Shown here: positions 1 to 8,907 of the stretch, one piece after another
How positions within the stretch are numbered: position 1 is the stretch's first letter
How the letters are laid out: each line of letters opens with the position of its first letter
NCBI RefSeq assembly: GCF_038070105.1
Contig: NZ_JBBPBZ010000006.1
Location: forward strand, 1 to 64,000
Source: Methylocystis sp. IM3
GTDB taxonomy: Bacteria > Pseudomonadota > Alphaproteobacteria > Rhizobiales > Beijerinckiaceae
Direction: 5' to 3'
DNA length: 64,000 nucleotides
Program-made: the position numbers and the translations under genes
The notes under the pieces: generated by a model
The model's database searches: none
The model's input: the letters and a program-made list of their open reading frames with translations, nothing else
Told to the model about the DNA's origin: nothing

Positions 1-2122
1 GCTCCGCGAAGGGAATGTCCACGATCTGCGGCTTCATGAGACAGTCGCCGCTGCGCCACTGGCCGATCGTGCAATAGCCGTTCTGAGTGTTCATGACGGC
101 GTCCCGGATCGCCGGAGTCCTGAAGGTCGTGATCTGGAGCGGCACATTGTCCTCCATCACGCCGGCGCCGATGCGCGGATCGAGCGTCGGCGACAGCGGC
201 GAGTTCGCGGCGTTTGGCTGAATGGCGCGGAACTTGGTTTGATGGATGTGGAAATTGTGGTTCTCGGTTGCGAGATTGACGATCTCCCAGACTTCCCGGA
301 CCGGCGTCTGGCCGGCGCCGAGCGGCAGGCAGATGAAGGGATTCGACGTATCGAAGGCCGTGACCGGAAGCGAGGAGTTCGGCACGACGGCGCCGCTTCT
401 GTCGAGGATTTCATAGCCGAGGCCGAAGACGTTCGGATTGGACGTATCGACGAGTCCGAAGAAGATCCTGCGCCGGAAGCCCTCCGGCAGCGGCGCGCAG
501 TTTTGCGGCGGCGGCGCGGGCCGCGCATAGGGCACTTTCTCGAAGAAAATGCCTTGCGGGCGGTTCGCCGCAAGCGCGTCGCCGAGCAGATCGAGCGCGA
601 CGAGGCCGTTGCTCACATTGCCCCGGCCGAATCTCACCTCCGCCAGATCGACGGCGGGCCAGGGATCGCCGACGCCGCTCGCGCCGGTGGTGATGCCGAC
701 GGTCTGGAAGGTCGCCGTCGCGCCGCCGCCCGGCGGCGTCGCGATCCTGCCGTCCCTGTCGCGATAGGTGACCCACACCTCCGCGCGCGCGCCCGGCATC
801 ATCACGAAATCCTTGACGCAGATCGGATCGGCCTTGAAGCCCAGGGGCGTCTTGACCGGGCAGGGGACGACGGTGAAGCGCGCGCCGCCGAGCGTCACCT
901 CGTCGCCTTGCGACGTGCCGGCGGGAACGTGAATGCTGACGCCGTCGACGGCGATGAGCTGCACCACGATCGGATAGGCGCCGCGATTGTCCTGGATGCG
1001 CAGCTTGTAGGTTGCGCTCGCGCCGATGTTGCTGATGCGCCAGATCTCGCCGCCCGGCCGGTTCACCTCGATCGTCGGGAAGACCGTGCCGCTGACCGGG
1101 AAATACCAACGTCCGCCGGTGTAATTATTGTCGCCCGAACTCGTATTGTCGGCGCCGGGGCAGGAGCCCCGCCGGATTTCTCCGGCGCCCGGCAGCTGCG
1201 TGCAGAAGGCCGGGTCCTGCTGATCGTTCAGCACCTCGCCATTGGAGACGGGAAGCGTGACATTCGCCGTGCCCTGTGCGAACTGGATGGCGCCCGCGGC
1301 GAGCACCTGCATGTCCTTCAGGGTCAGATGACGCACCTGGCTCTCGGGAAAGGAAAAGCCCCATTTCGATCCGCCGCCGAGATAGTCGTTGACGCCGCCG
1401 ATCGAGATGATGCCCGCCAGTCCGCTCGACAGGCTGTCCGCCGTGACGCCGTGAACATGGGGATGATACCAGTCGGCGCCCGAGGGCTCGTTGCGCGGAA
1501 TGTCGATTTCATAATCGAGAACGCCGCCATCGACCACCGCGCCATGCTGATGGGGCTGCGGCAGCGGACGCCCGTTCTGAGGATTGTAGAGATCGACGTA
1601 GATGTTGTCGCCCCAGGTCGGGTTCCTGGGCGACGGCGCCCGCGCCTCGACGACGAGCCCGTGCGTATGCAGATTGAGGGGCGTCAGAGGCAGGTTGATT
1701 CCGTGCGGATCGGGAACCGACGGCAGGCTCAGATTCCAGTAATGCGACACTTTCGCCTTGTCCTGCGCCGGCAGCTTGTTCACGAGCCGAACTTTCAGCA
1801 GATCGCCCTTTTTCAGCGCGAGGCGAACGCCGCCGAAGTCCGACGAGGGAGCCGCATAGGCGGGGCACGTCGTCTGTTCGTCGCGCATCCGGTAACAGAT
1901 GTCATAGACCCATCCGGTCGGATGGATCGGCGCGCGCGCGCCCGGCGGAAGGAAATCGATCGCCTCGACGGGCTTGGGTTTTGCAATCATGACAATATCG
2001 AGACGGCCGTTGCGGCTTGCAAAGACCGGCGGCTCCCGGAAGGGTGCGGCATAAGCCGCTGAGGAAAAGAGCACTCCGATACAGAAGGCTGTCAGAAATA
2101 ATCGCGTTTTGCCCAAAAACAT
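1..2122 (-). CDS. Multicopper oxidase, C-terminus cut by window edge
   Basis: An open frame of 707 codons runs off the left end without a stop, so the protein is partial. It is a multicopper oxidase: a signal peptide (hydrophobic stretch ending near SSAAYA) precedes copper-ligand motifs LNLHTHG and WYHPHVHG, and near the window edge comes HNFHIHQ. The last type 1 copper motif (HCH...H) must lie outside the window. Such periplasmic enzymes oxidise phenols or metal ions and reduce oxygen to water; the substrate cannot be read here. Two in-frame ATGs lie at 2134 and 2122. The second is preferred because a GGGGGCG run sits just upstream. The protein is longer than a typical laccase. A long frame on the other strand is a GC-rich shadow. 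Confidence 0.9.
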   Translation of the reverse strand, partial: MFLGKTRLFLTAFCIGVLFSSAAYAAPFREPPVFASRNGRLDIVMIAKPKPVEAIDFLPPGARAPIHPTGWVYDICYRMRDEQTTCPAYAAPSSDFGGVRLALKKGDLLKVRLVNKLPAQDKAKVSHYWNLSLPSVPDPHGINLPLTPLNLHTHGLVVEARAPSPRNPTWGDNIYVDLYNPQNGRPLPQPHQHGAVVDGGVLDYEIDIPRNEPSGADWYHPHVHGVTADSLSSGLAGIISIGGVNDYLGGGSKWGFSFPESQVRHLTLKDMQVLAAGAIQFAQGTANVTLPVSNGEVLNDQQDPAFCTQLPGAGEIRRGSCPGADNTSSGDNNYTGGRWYFPVSGTVFPTIEVNRPGGEIWRISNIGASATYKLRIQDNRGAYPIVVQLIAVDGVSIHVPAGTSQGDEVTLGGARFTVVPCPVKTPLGFKADPICVKDFVMMPGARAEVWVTYRDRDGRIATPPGGGATATFQTVGITTGASGVGDPWPAVDLAEVRFGRGNVSNGLVALDLLGDALAANRPQGIFFEKVPYARPAPPPQNCAPLPEGFRRRIFFGLVDTSNPNVFGLGYEILDRSGAVVPNSSLPVTAFDTSNPFICLPLGAGQTPVREVWEIVNLATENHNFHIHQTKFRAIQPNAANSPLSPTLDPRIGAGVMEDNVPLQITTFRTPAIRDAVMNTQNGYCTIGQWRSGDCLMKPQIVDIPFAE

Positions 2123-2221
2123 GTCCGCCCCCATTAGACGATACAGGTCAGCATCTTATTGAATCGGAGACGGCGCCGTATGGCAAGCTCGACGACGCGG
2201 CTGTGTGACATTTGCCTTGCA

Positions 2222-2578
2222 ATGAAACGTGCTGCGACAAAATCCGCGCGAGCCGCGGGCATGAAGATGGCGCGGGCGACCTTGGCCCTCGTCGCGCTTG
2301 CGCGGCCGGCCTTCGCGCATCATCTCGACGATTACGACAGGCGCCTGCGCCGGGACGCCGATCTGCCGGCCGCATGGTTCACATGCGGGTCGGCGAAGGA
2401 GTGCGAAATGGTTTCGGTCCCCTGCCAGTCGGACCTTGCGGTGGCGGCGCGCCACGCCGCGCAGGCGCGGGAGCGTCTCGTCGAGACATACCCGTTCTGC
2501 CTCGGCTCGAGCCTGCACGACACCGAGGCCGCATGCGAAGAGCATGAATGCGTCACGAAGGCGACCAAGCCGAAATGA
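2222..2578 (+). CDS. Small secreted cysteine-containing protein
   Basis: A protein of about 118 aa, or 105 aa if the ATG at 2261 is used. The N-terminus is basic then hydrophobic, ending in ARPAFAHH, which looks like a cleavable signal peptide. The mature part has six cysteines (TCGSAKEC, VPCQSD, PFCLGS, AACEEHEC), suggesting disulfides in the periplasm. It is divergent from the multicopper oxidase, with about 100 bp between starts, so the two may share a regulatory region. No family was recognised and no strong ribosome binding site decides the start. Confidence 0.5.
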   Translation: MKRAATKSARAAGMKMARATLALVALARPAFAHHLDDYDRRLRRDADLPAAWFTCGSAKECEMVSVPCQSDLAVAARHAAQARERLVETYPFCLGSSLHDTEAACEEHECVTKATKPK

Positions 2579-2602
2579 AGACGCTTTAGAAGTAAGCTCT
2601 TT

Positions 2603-3394
2603 CTACTGCGTCGATACGGCGCCAGAGGCCGCGACGCTCGCCTGTGGGCGGCGCTGCTGCGGCCCCTGGGCGAGTTGCAGAAGAATCGCCCTGTCGAGCC
2701 GCGCGACGACGGCCAGGCGTTTCAGCTCGCCGGCGTCGAAGGCCTGCAAGAAGACGCTGTAGTCCTTGAAAACCACGCATCCGTTCGAGTCGCCCCTCGG
2801 CCCGAGCATGTAGGTGTGCGCGAGCAGGCCCTTGCGTCCATAGACCTCGCGCTCGTCCAGCGGCTTGAGGCGCAGGGCGCGGACGCCGTGGAAAGGCTTT
2901 TCCCTCAGTTCGAGCGCGTAGACGCTCGGCGGCGTCGGCCCGCGCATGTGCTCATGCACATAGCGGGGATCGTCCATCCTGGCGCCCAGTCCCGAATGCG
3001 CTTCGAGCATCGTTCCATTCGGGAGATAGACGGTATGGGTCGCAATGTCGTAGACGGCCGTCCACCGATCCAGGCCGGGCAGGAGCGCCGGACCGTCGTC
3101 TTCGAAAGACGCCGCCTCGGCCGGCGTCGTGCGCGGCGCGAGATCCTCGGCCGGCAGAGGTTCGGCCGACGACGGACCGGCCGTGCGCATGGGCGCCGGG
3201 CCGAAGAGATCGAATGTGAACGCCGCCCAGACGGCGCCTCCTGCAAGGAGGAGACCCGCTCCGAGACGCCCGGGGGACATTGCCCGCCGGCCAGGCCAGA
3301 CCGTCGCACCAAGACAGACCGTCGCGCCAAGCCAGATCGCCGCGCCGAGCGGCGCGCCGACGAGAAGGATCAGAAAGAATTCCACGCCGTGCAT
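2603..3394 (-). CDS. DUF2778 (tlde1-like) transpeptidase-fold protein
   Basis: 263 aa. The N-terminus carries one or two hydrophobic segments (about residues 5-30 and 43-62), then a linker, then a DUF2778 domain from about residue 105. Recognisable blocks are DIATHTVYLPNG, EAHSGLG, MRGPTPPSVY, PFHGVRALRL and the cysteine block RGDSNGCVVF. This family is related to L,D-transpeptidases and includes the Tlde1 type VI effector, but many hyphomicrobial copies are ordinary envelope proteins. The catalytic-type Cys is present. No immunity-type neighbour is evident, so a housekeeping cell-wall role is more likely than an effector role. Confidence 0.75.
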   Translation of the reverse strand: MHGVEFFLILLVGAPLGAAIWLGATVCLGATVWPGRRAMSPGRLGAGLLLAGGAVWAAFTFDLFGPAPMRTAGPSSAEPLPAEDLAPRTTPAEAASFEDDGPALLPGLDRWTAVYDIATHTVYLPNGTMLEAHSGLGARMDDPRYVHEHMRGPTPPSVYALELREKPFHGVRALRLKPLDEREVYGRKGLLAHTYMLGPRGDSNGCVVFKDYSVFLQAFDAGELKRLAVVARLDRAILLQLAQGPQQRRPQASVAASGAVSTQ

Positions 3395-3539
3395 TGGACT
3401 CCACCGTTTTCATAACGAGTCCATGACTGTCGTGCAGTCTTGCCGGCGATGCTGTCCATGGTCAACGGCGGCGGCGGCGCGAAGGGCGCCGTCCGCGATG
3501 GTTTATTTCATATCGTTGCATATCCATCACATGCGTGGC

Positions 3540-5090
3540 CTATTCCGCCGCCGACCGGCGGTCGCGCCGCGCCCAGACGAGCCCCTGCCGGGCGAAATAG
3601 CGCTCGAGCGCGGCGGGCTGGCCGGCGGGATCGGCGAGAGCGACATAACCGTCCGGCCGGACGAGATAGAGCGCGTCGCGCGCCAGGCCCGCCGCAAGCG
3701 GCGCCGGCCCCCAGCCGAAGACATGAAGCGGCAGGCCGCGATCGTCGCACCACGCCGAGAGCGCGCGCCCGGCCGCTCCATAGACATGCGCCTGCCAGCA
3801 CATGTCCGAAAGCGGCGCGAAATTGTCGCGCGTCCCGTCGGGCGCCCAGGGAAGACGGTCGCCGCCCGCGACGGCGCCGGCCGAGCCCTCGCTGAGCGGG
3901 CCGCCGCGATAGTTCAGCGCGATCTGCGAAACCGTGCGGAAGACATAATCGCGCACCGGCTGGAGCGCCATGAGCCTCGGCAGCAGCAGCGGCGTGAGGC
4001 GCGTGCGCATCAGATCGGCGACGCGTCCCTCCGCGGTCGCGAAACTGAAGACGCGATCGGTCGTCGCCACGAGCCGCCGCGCGAAGCCGATCCGCTCTGC
4101 CTCGTAACTGTCGAGCAGGCTGTCGGGCGCGAAGCCGCCGAGCGCCGCGGCGAATTTCCAGGCGAGATTGATCGCGTCGCCGATGCCGGTGTTCATGCCC
4201 TGGCCGCCGGCGGGGCTGTGAATATGCGCGGCGTCGCCGAGCAGGAACACGCGGCCGAAGCGGAAATGCTCCGCGACCCGGTGATGCACGCGATAGGTCG
4301 AGAACCAGTTGAGCGTCTCGACCGCGACCTTCATGTGCGCGATGGCGCGCGCGCCGACATCCGTGAATGTCAGCGTCTCCGCGCGCGCGGCCCGCTCGTC
4401 GCGCACCGTGCCGATGAGCCGCGCGCGTCCCGCGCCGGCCAGCGGAAACACCGCGAGAAAATCGGCCTCGTCGAGGTCGATGTGCAGCTCGCCGTCGAGC
4501 GCCGGCCCGGACGCCTCGACATCGGCGACATAGAACACGCGCCCATAGGTTCCGCCCGGAAAGCCCGCCTGCAACAGCCCGCGCACGGTCGAATGCGCGC
4601 CGTCGCATCCGGCGAGATAGGTCGCCTCGCAGATTTCCTCCGTTCCGTCCGGGCCGCGCAGCCTGGCGCCGACGCCGTCGCCTTCGTCGAAAAAACCGAT
4701 CAGTTCGGTGTTGCGCTCGACGGCGACGCCGAATGTCGCGAGGCGGTCGATCAGCAGGCGCTCATGTTCGTCCTGCGGAAAGATTTCCAGAAAGGGGAAG
4801 GCGGTGAGGCCCGCGCCGACCGCGTCGAAGGAAATGCGCGCGGCCTTTTCGCCGCGCGCCCAGAGATTGACCGCCGGCACGCGCCGGCCGCGCGCCAGCA
4901 CCGCCTCGGCGAGGTCGAGTTGGCGATAAAGCTCAAGAGTGCGCGCATGGATGGCGAGCGCCCGCGAGGTTTCGCCGGGCCCCGCGTCGCGGTCGACGAT
5001 CCTGACGGCGACGCCCAGTCTCGAAAGCCACAGCGCCAGCGCGAGGCCTGTCGGTCCGGCGCCGACGACGAGAACGCCCGTGCGGTTCAT
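3540..5090 (-). CDS. FAD-dependent aromatic-type monooxygenase
   Basis: 516 aa of the PheA/TfdB/UbiH-like flavoprotein hydroxylase family. It has the N-terminal dinucleotide motif VVGAGPTGLALA (residues 7-18), the middle motif GCDGAHSTVR, and the second FAD motif GDAAHIHSPAGGQGMNTG followed by DAINLAWKFA. The C-terminal thioredoxin-like extension of about 150 aa is usual in the family. Members hydroxylate aromatic or polyketide substrates with NAD(P)H and oxygen; the substrate is not evident. It stands alone, downstream of the DUF4142 gene by 49 bp on the same strand. Confidence 0.85.
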   Translation of the reverse strand: MNRTGVLVVGAGPTGLALALWLSRLGVAVRIVDRDAGPGETSRALAIHARTLELYRQLDLAEAVLARGRRVPAVNLWARGEKAARISFDAVGAGLTAFPFLEIFPQDEHERLLIDRLATFGVAVERNTELIGFFDEGDGVGARLRGPDGTEEICEATYLAGCDGAHSTVRGLLQAGFPGGTYGRVFYVADVEASGPALDGELHIDLDEADFLAVFPLAGAGRARLIGTVRDERAARAETLTFTDVGARAIAHMKVAVETLNWFSTYRVHHRVAEHFRFGRVFLLGDAAHIHSPAGGQGMNTGIGDAINLAWKFAAALGGFAPDSLLDSYEAERIGFARRLVATTDRVFSFATAEGRVADLMRTRLTPLLLPRLMALQPVRDYVFRTVSQIALNYRGGPLSEGSAGAVAGGDRLPWAPDGTRDNFAPLSDMCWQAHVYGAAGRALSAWCDDRGLPLHVFGWGPAPLAAGLARDALYLVRPDGYVALADPAGQPAALERYFARQGLVWARRDRRSAAE

Positions 5091-5139
5091 TCCGATCCTC
5101 CAGCGGCGGTCATTTCGGCCCTTCGGGGCGCGCGTGCGT

Positions 5140-5706
5140 TTACATCACGCCCGAAGGTTCGCGCAGACTCTCGGCCTGGTCCAGATGCTTCTGGAGCATG
5201 GCGATGGAATTCTGCGCGAAGCTGCGCAGCCCGGCGTCGTCGCCGTTCGAGGCGTAGCTCTGGAAGAGTCTCAGCGCCTCCTGATGGCCCTTGATCTGCT
5301 GCATGCGGAAGGTCTTGTCGAAGTTGCGCTCGGCGCTCGCCCTGAGCTGGTTGAGCTCCGCCTGCCGCTCATTGTCGAGCGCGCCAGGAAGCTGCATTCC
5401 GCCCGCCTTCTGAACGAGCGACTTCAGCTCGTCGTTCATCCTGGTGTGATCGTTGATGATCATCTGGGCGAATTGCTTGAAGCCCTGTCCGGTCGCCTTG
5501 TTTTCGGCCTCCTGTCCGGCCTGGATTTCGAACTGGCCGATGTTCCACGCCTGGGTGATGAACTGATCCGTCGTGAGCCGCTCGGCCTGGGTCAGGGGCG
5601 CCGTGGCGGCGGGATTTTGCTGGCTCTGCTGGCGCATCGTCTGGGCCTGCAGCGGCGTCGAGAGAGCGATGGCGAGGACGGCGCTGGATGCGATTGCCAG
5701 TTTCAT
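5140..5706 (-). CDS. DUF4142 family secreted protein
   Basis: 188 aa with an N-terminal signal peptide (MKLAIASSAVLAIALS, cleavage probably after LQAQ). The mature part is a helical DUF4142 domain: TDQFITQAWNIGQFEIQAG, KQFAQMIINDHTRMNDELKSL and KGHQEALRLFQSYA are typical. The fold resembles ferritin-like four-helix bundles; function is unproven, though such proteins are often linked to envelope stress. The gene starts 188 bp from the divergent cupin gene. Confidence 0.85.
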   Translation of the reverse strand: MKLAIASSAVLAIALSTPLQAQTMRQQSQQNPAATAPLTQAERLTTDQFITQAWNIGQFEIQAGQEAENKATGQGFKQFAQMIINDHTRMNDELKSLVQKAGGMQLPGALDNERQAELNQLRASAERNFDKTFRMQQIKGHQEALRLFQSYASNGDDAGLRSFAQNSIAMLQKHLDQAESLREPSGVM

Positions 5707-5894
5707 GTGGGACTCCCTTGTCGCCCCCCGCGCTCAACGCGCCATGCGCCCCGCCGTTCCTGTCCGATCCGATCGACGACGGGCCGCGAGGGCAAATTGC
5801 CCGGCCGCGCCGGGGCGTTCCGCCCTAGGCGCGGCGCGCCCGCCTGCGCCAGTCTCGACCGCGCAGAACGCTTCGAGACAGTGGAGATGAACAT

Positions 5895-6326
5895 ATGACC
5901 GCCTTCGCCTTCGACGATCGACATGTCAGATGGAAAGAGATCGAGGGAATCGACCATCTGGCGCTGTCCGTTCTCGACATGGATGAGACGAACCGCGTCA
6001 GTCACGTCCTGTTCAAATTCGCCGCCGGGCGGAAGATCCTTCTCCACCGGCATCTGACGATGAACAAGACGATGACGCTGCGCGGCGAACATCGCATCTA
6101 CGAGCCGGACGGGCGGCTGAAGGAAATCCGGCCGGCGGGACGCTTCACGGTCGCGCCGCCCTCGGACGAACCCCATCGCGAGGGCGGCGGCGCGGAAGAC
6201 GCCATCGTTCTCTTCGCGATCCACGGCGACGGTGCGCTCTATGAGGCGCTGGATGACAGGCTGAGCGTCCTGCGCACGCTCTGCGCGCAGGATTTCGCGC
6301 GCCTCTTCGACCGGGAGGGAAACTAG
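5895..6326 (+). CDS. Cupin-fold protein
   Basis: 143 aa. The central part shows a cupin barrel with candidate metal-binding histidines: KILLHRHL, then MTLRGEHRIYEPDG, then an acidic turn and FAIHGDG. This resembles the ChrR-like and dioxygenase-like cupins, but no exact family is assigned. A GTGGAG lies 8 bases before the ATG. It is separated by only 4 bp from the next gene, so the two are probably one operon. Confidence 0.65.
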   Translation: MTAFAFDDRHVRWKEIEGIDHLALSVLDMDETNRVSHVLFKFAAGRKILLHRHLTMNKTMTLRGEHRIYEPDGRLKEIRPAGRFTVAPPSDEPHREGGGAEDAIVLFAIHGDGALYEALDDRLSVLRTLCAQDFARLFDREGN

Positions 6327-6330
6327 CGCC

Positions 6331-6744
6331 ATGCCGCTCTCCGCCTTCGCCCTATGCGGCGCCCTCTGCCTGTCGATGGCGCTGATCGAAGCCTGGCTGC
6401 TCGTCGCGCTGCGCGCCCCCGGCGACGCGCTGGCGCGGCTCCTGCCGAACCGGGCCGATCTCGTGCGCTCCCATATCGATTATCTGATGATGGCGCTCTT
6501 TCTCTTCGTCTTCTACGGCCTGTGCCGCGCGACGGGCGCGGCGCCCGCCGGCTGGCTGATCGCCGCGGCCTGCCTCGGCGCCGTCTTCAACCCCTTCGCC
6601 TTTCTCGTCCATGCGGCGCGGCCGGCCTTCAAGGAGGCGCCGCCCGCGCCCTTCTTCGCCGCCATCGTCGCAAGCTGCGTCGCCACGACGATCGGCTTCG
6701 CGGCGACGGCGTGGACGCTCGCGGCGGCCGCCGTCCTTTCGTGA
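6331..6744 (+). CDS. Four-helix membrane protein
   Basis: 137 aa with about four hydrophobic helices (residues 5-28, 50-68, 73-92 and 108-135). Charged residues are confined to short loops, including a PNRADLVRSHID loop after helix 1. No family was recognised. It follows the cupin gene by 4 bp and is probably co-transcribed with it, so it may act in the same small-molecule process. It converges with the scpB-like gene. Confidence 0.6.
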   Translation: MPLSAFALCGALCLSMALIEAWLLVALRAPGDALARLLPNRADLVRSHIDYLMMALFLFVFYGLCRATGAAPAGWLIAAACLGAVFNPFAFLVHAARPAFKEAPPAPFFAAIVASCVATTIGFAATAWTLAAAAVLS

Positions 6745-6775
6745 TGAGGACGGCGCCCCCCAAGCGCGCCGTCGC

Positions 6776-7465
6776 TCACCCCTCGGCCTCGGTCTCGTCG
6801 AAGGCGGCGTCTTCCGCCTCGTGGACTCCGAGCGCGTCGTCGAGCGCGGCTTCGATCGCCGCGTCGGCCGCCTGTCCGAGCGCGCCGTCGAGCGCGTCCA
6901 TGTCGGGCAGATCGGACAGGCTCGCGAGCGCGAAGACCTCGAGGAAGCGCGGCGTCGTCACCCAGGCGACCGGCGCGCCGGGCGCGGGCGCGCGCGGACC
7001 GGGCGCGATGACGCCGGCGCGGCTCAGGCGGCCGAGAATGTCGCGGGAAATCTCGCAGCCGAGCAGGCGCGAGAGTTCGGCGCGGGTGACGGGCTGCTGA
7101 TAGGCGACGCCGGAGAGCGCCAGCATTTCGAGCCTGGTGAAGGCGGGCGGCCCGGCGTCTTTCGCCTCGCCGAGCGCGCGCAGCGCCTCGGCGTAGCGCG
7201 GGCGCGTGCGAAACTGAAAGCCCCCGGCGACGGCTACGATCTCATAGGGACGCCCGCCCAGTTCGGCGCGGATGTCGGCGAGAAGATCGTCGAGCCGGCA
7301 GGCGTCGCCGACGAGGGCCGCGAGCGTCTCGCGCGACGCCGGGCCCGAAGAGGCGAAGATCGCCGCCTCGACGCGCCCCATCCATTCGCGCCAGCGCAGG
7401 CCCTCCGGCAGGTCGGCGAGGTCGCGGTCGAGGCCCCTGGCGGGTTTCGCGGGACGGCGGCTCAC
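6776..7465 (-). CDS. scpB: ScpB-like segregation/condensation protein
   Basis: 229 aa with a GTG start. The body is the ScpB double winged-helix fold: MGRVEAAIFASSGPASRETL, then LADIRAELGGRPYEIVAVAGG, then the second winged helix LEMLALSGVAYQQPVTRAEL. ScpB bridges ScpA and the SMC head in chromosome segregation. The GTG overlaps the stop of the upstream DUF1403 gene as GTGA, so translation is probably coupled. The acidic tail (EAEDAAFDETEAEG) is a divergent extension. No scpA or smc lies nearby. DUF1403-ScpB pairs are often found on alphaproteobacterial plasmids, so this may be a plasmid-type paralogue. Confidence 0.8.
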   Translation of the reverse strand: MSRRPAKPARGLDRDLADLPEGLRWREWMGRVEAAIFASSGPASRETLAALVGDACRLDDLLADIRAELGGRPYEIVAVAGGFQFRTRPRYAEALRALGEAKDAGPPAFTRLEMLALSGVAYQQPVTRAELSRLLGCEISRDILGRLSRAGVIAPGPRAPAPGAPVAWVTTPRFLEVFALASLSDLPDMDALDGALGQAADAAIEAALDDALGVHEAEDAAFDETEAEG

Positions 7466-8553
7466 AGGCCGTAAATCCGGAAGGCCGCGCGCCCGGTGAG
7501 TTCGCGCGCGGCCCCGAGCGCCACCAGGCGGTCGAAGAGGCGCCGCGCCGCGCGGTCGGACATGCCGCTCGCGCGCGCCGCGGCCAGGGGCGTCGCGCCG
7601 TCGTCGGCGAGCAGCATCTCGACGACGCGGCCCGCGCCCCTGGCCCGCAATCCCGGCGCGACGCGCAGGAGCCTGTCCGCCCGCCGCGCCAGATCGGCGG
7701 CGCGCGCATGGGCCTGCGCGGCGGCGAGTCCATAGGCGCGGGCGACCGCCTCCGGCCAGTCGGCGTCGGCCGGGCGCGGCCGTCTGGCGATGGGCCCGCG
7801 CCGCGGCGACGCCTGCGCGACGGCGACAGCCAGCAAGGGGACCGGCCGCGCCCAGCCGAGCCGGGCGGCCAGGGCGAGATCGGCGACGAACAGGGCGAAA
7901 ATCTCCGCCTCGACGCCGCCGCCCGCGGCGCAGAGCGCCGGCGCCGCCGCGCTGGCGCGGGCCGCGGCGGCGAGCGGATCGGGCGCGGCGGCCACGCTCT
8001 CCCGCAAGGCCGCGGCGGCCGCGTCGGCGTCGAAAAGCGGCCCGAGCAGCGCGCCGGCGCGCGCCAGCGTCTGCGCGTCGAGACCGGCGGGGCGCGCCGC
8101 GCAGAGCCGGAACAGCCGGTGCAGCCGCCCCGCCGGGCTCGTCGCCCCGCCTTCCGCCGCCGCCAGATGCTCGGCGTCGCGCAGGGCGCCCGCATCCTCG
8201 CGCAGCCGCGCAAAGCCCGCGCAGGCGGCGGCGGCCGAAAGCGCGAGCCGCTGGCGCAGGACCCCCGCGAAAGGCGGCTCGGCGCCCGCGGCGGCGCCGC
8301 GCAGGACGGCGTCGAAACGGGCGAGGCCCGCCCCGGCGAAAAACGCCGCCGCGCCGTCGCCCGCGTCCGGAACCCGCGCCCATTGCGGAAAGGGCTGAGG
8401 CTCGGCCAGCTCCGCCGGCGCGGCCGCGGCCCGGCGCGCGTGGCCGCGTCGCCGGGCAGGGGTAGGGGCGGTTGGGACAAAGGCAGAAGAGGTTGGGGCG
8501 GGGGCAGAGGTTGGGGCGCCGGTTGGGGCCGCCGTCGAATCAAGGGAGCTCAT
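7462..8553 (-). CDS. DUF1403 family protein
   Basis: 363 aa, Ala/Arg-rich. The first 50 residues are Pro/Thr/Ala low-complexity. The rest matches the DUF1403 pattern: GVLRQRLALSAAAACAGFAR, ADLARRADRLLRVAPGLRA and the closing SDRAARRLFDRLVALGAA with RIYGL at the end. The C-terminal part looks like a winged helix. Function is unknown. The gene is coupled to the ScpB-like gene downstream, which points to a role in replicon segregation. The ATG at 8553 has only a weak ribosome binding site. Confidence 0.7.
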   Translation of the reverse strand: MSSLDSTAAPTGAPTSAPAPTSSAFVPTAPTPARRRGHARRAAAAPAELAEPQPFPQWARVPDAGDGAAAFFAGAGLARFDAVLRGAAAGAEPPFAGVLRQRLALSAAAACAGFARLREDAGALRDAEHLAAAEGGATSPAGRLHRLFRLCAARPAGLDAQTLARAGALLGPLFDADAAAAALRESVAAAPDPLAAAARASAAAPALCAAGGGVEAEIFALFVADLALAARLGWARPVPLLAVAVAQASPRRGPIARRPRPADADWPEAVARAYGLAAAQAHARAADLARRADRLLRVAPGLRARGAGRVVEMLLADDGATPLAAARASGMSDRAARRLFDRLVALGAARELTGRAAFRIYGL

Positions 8554-8610
8554 GGGCGAATCGTAGCCGCCGGCGGCGCTTTGTCATTCGATTTCGACGC
8601 CGATCCGCCG

Positions 8611-8907
8611 TCAGCCGCCGCGCCCCAGCTCCTCGATCCGAACCAGACGATCGTTCTGGAAGGTCAGTCTTCTGAGGAATTTCGTCGGCCCGAAGTCATA
8701 GATCCACGCCTCCTGCTCGATCGGATTGGCGGGGGCGCTGATCCATGCCGGCGGCCCGCAGATCTTGAGCACCTCATAGGCGCTCAGCCCCTCGGTCACG
8801 AGCCGGGCGCCGCAAGTGAAAGCGAAGGCCGGACAGGCCGACGCGGCGCAGGCGAGCGCCCCCACGGCCAGCCTGCCCGCCGCTTTTGCCGCCAGCCTGC
8901 CCGTCAT
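8611..8907 (-). CDS. DUF2845 family secreted protein
   Basis: 98 aa. A signal peptide ends near CPAFA. The mature domain carries CGARLVTEGLSAYEVLKICG, then WIYDFGPTKFLRRLTF and VRIEELG, the typical DUF2845 blocks. The two cysteines probably form a disulfide. The fold is expected to resemble SmpA/OmlA (BamE-like) lipoproteins, though no lipobox is present. GGAG lies 9 bases before the start. It is transcribed toward DUF1403, 57 bp away. Confidence 0.8.
   Translation of the reverse strand: MTGRLAAKAAGRLAVGALACAASACPAFAFTCGARLVTEGLSAYEVLKICGPPAWISAPANPIEQEAWIYDFGPTKFLRRLTFQNDRLVRIEELGRGG

Noticed and set aside
239..2062. A 607-codon plus-strand frame covering the multicopper oxidase.
   Set aside because: It is Arg/Ala-rich without any family motif. 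The minus strand reads a multicopper oxidase with signal peptide and copper motifs across the same DNA.
3129..5294. Long plus-strand frame opposite the FAD monooxygenase.
   Set aside because: Composition shadow of a GC-rich gene; no domains, while the minus strand has full FAD motifs.
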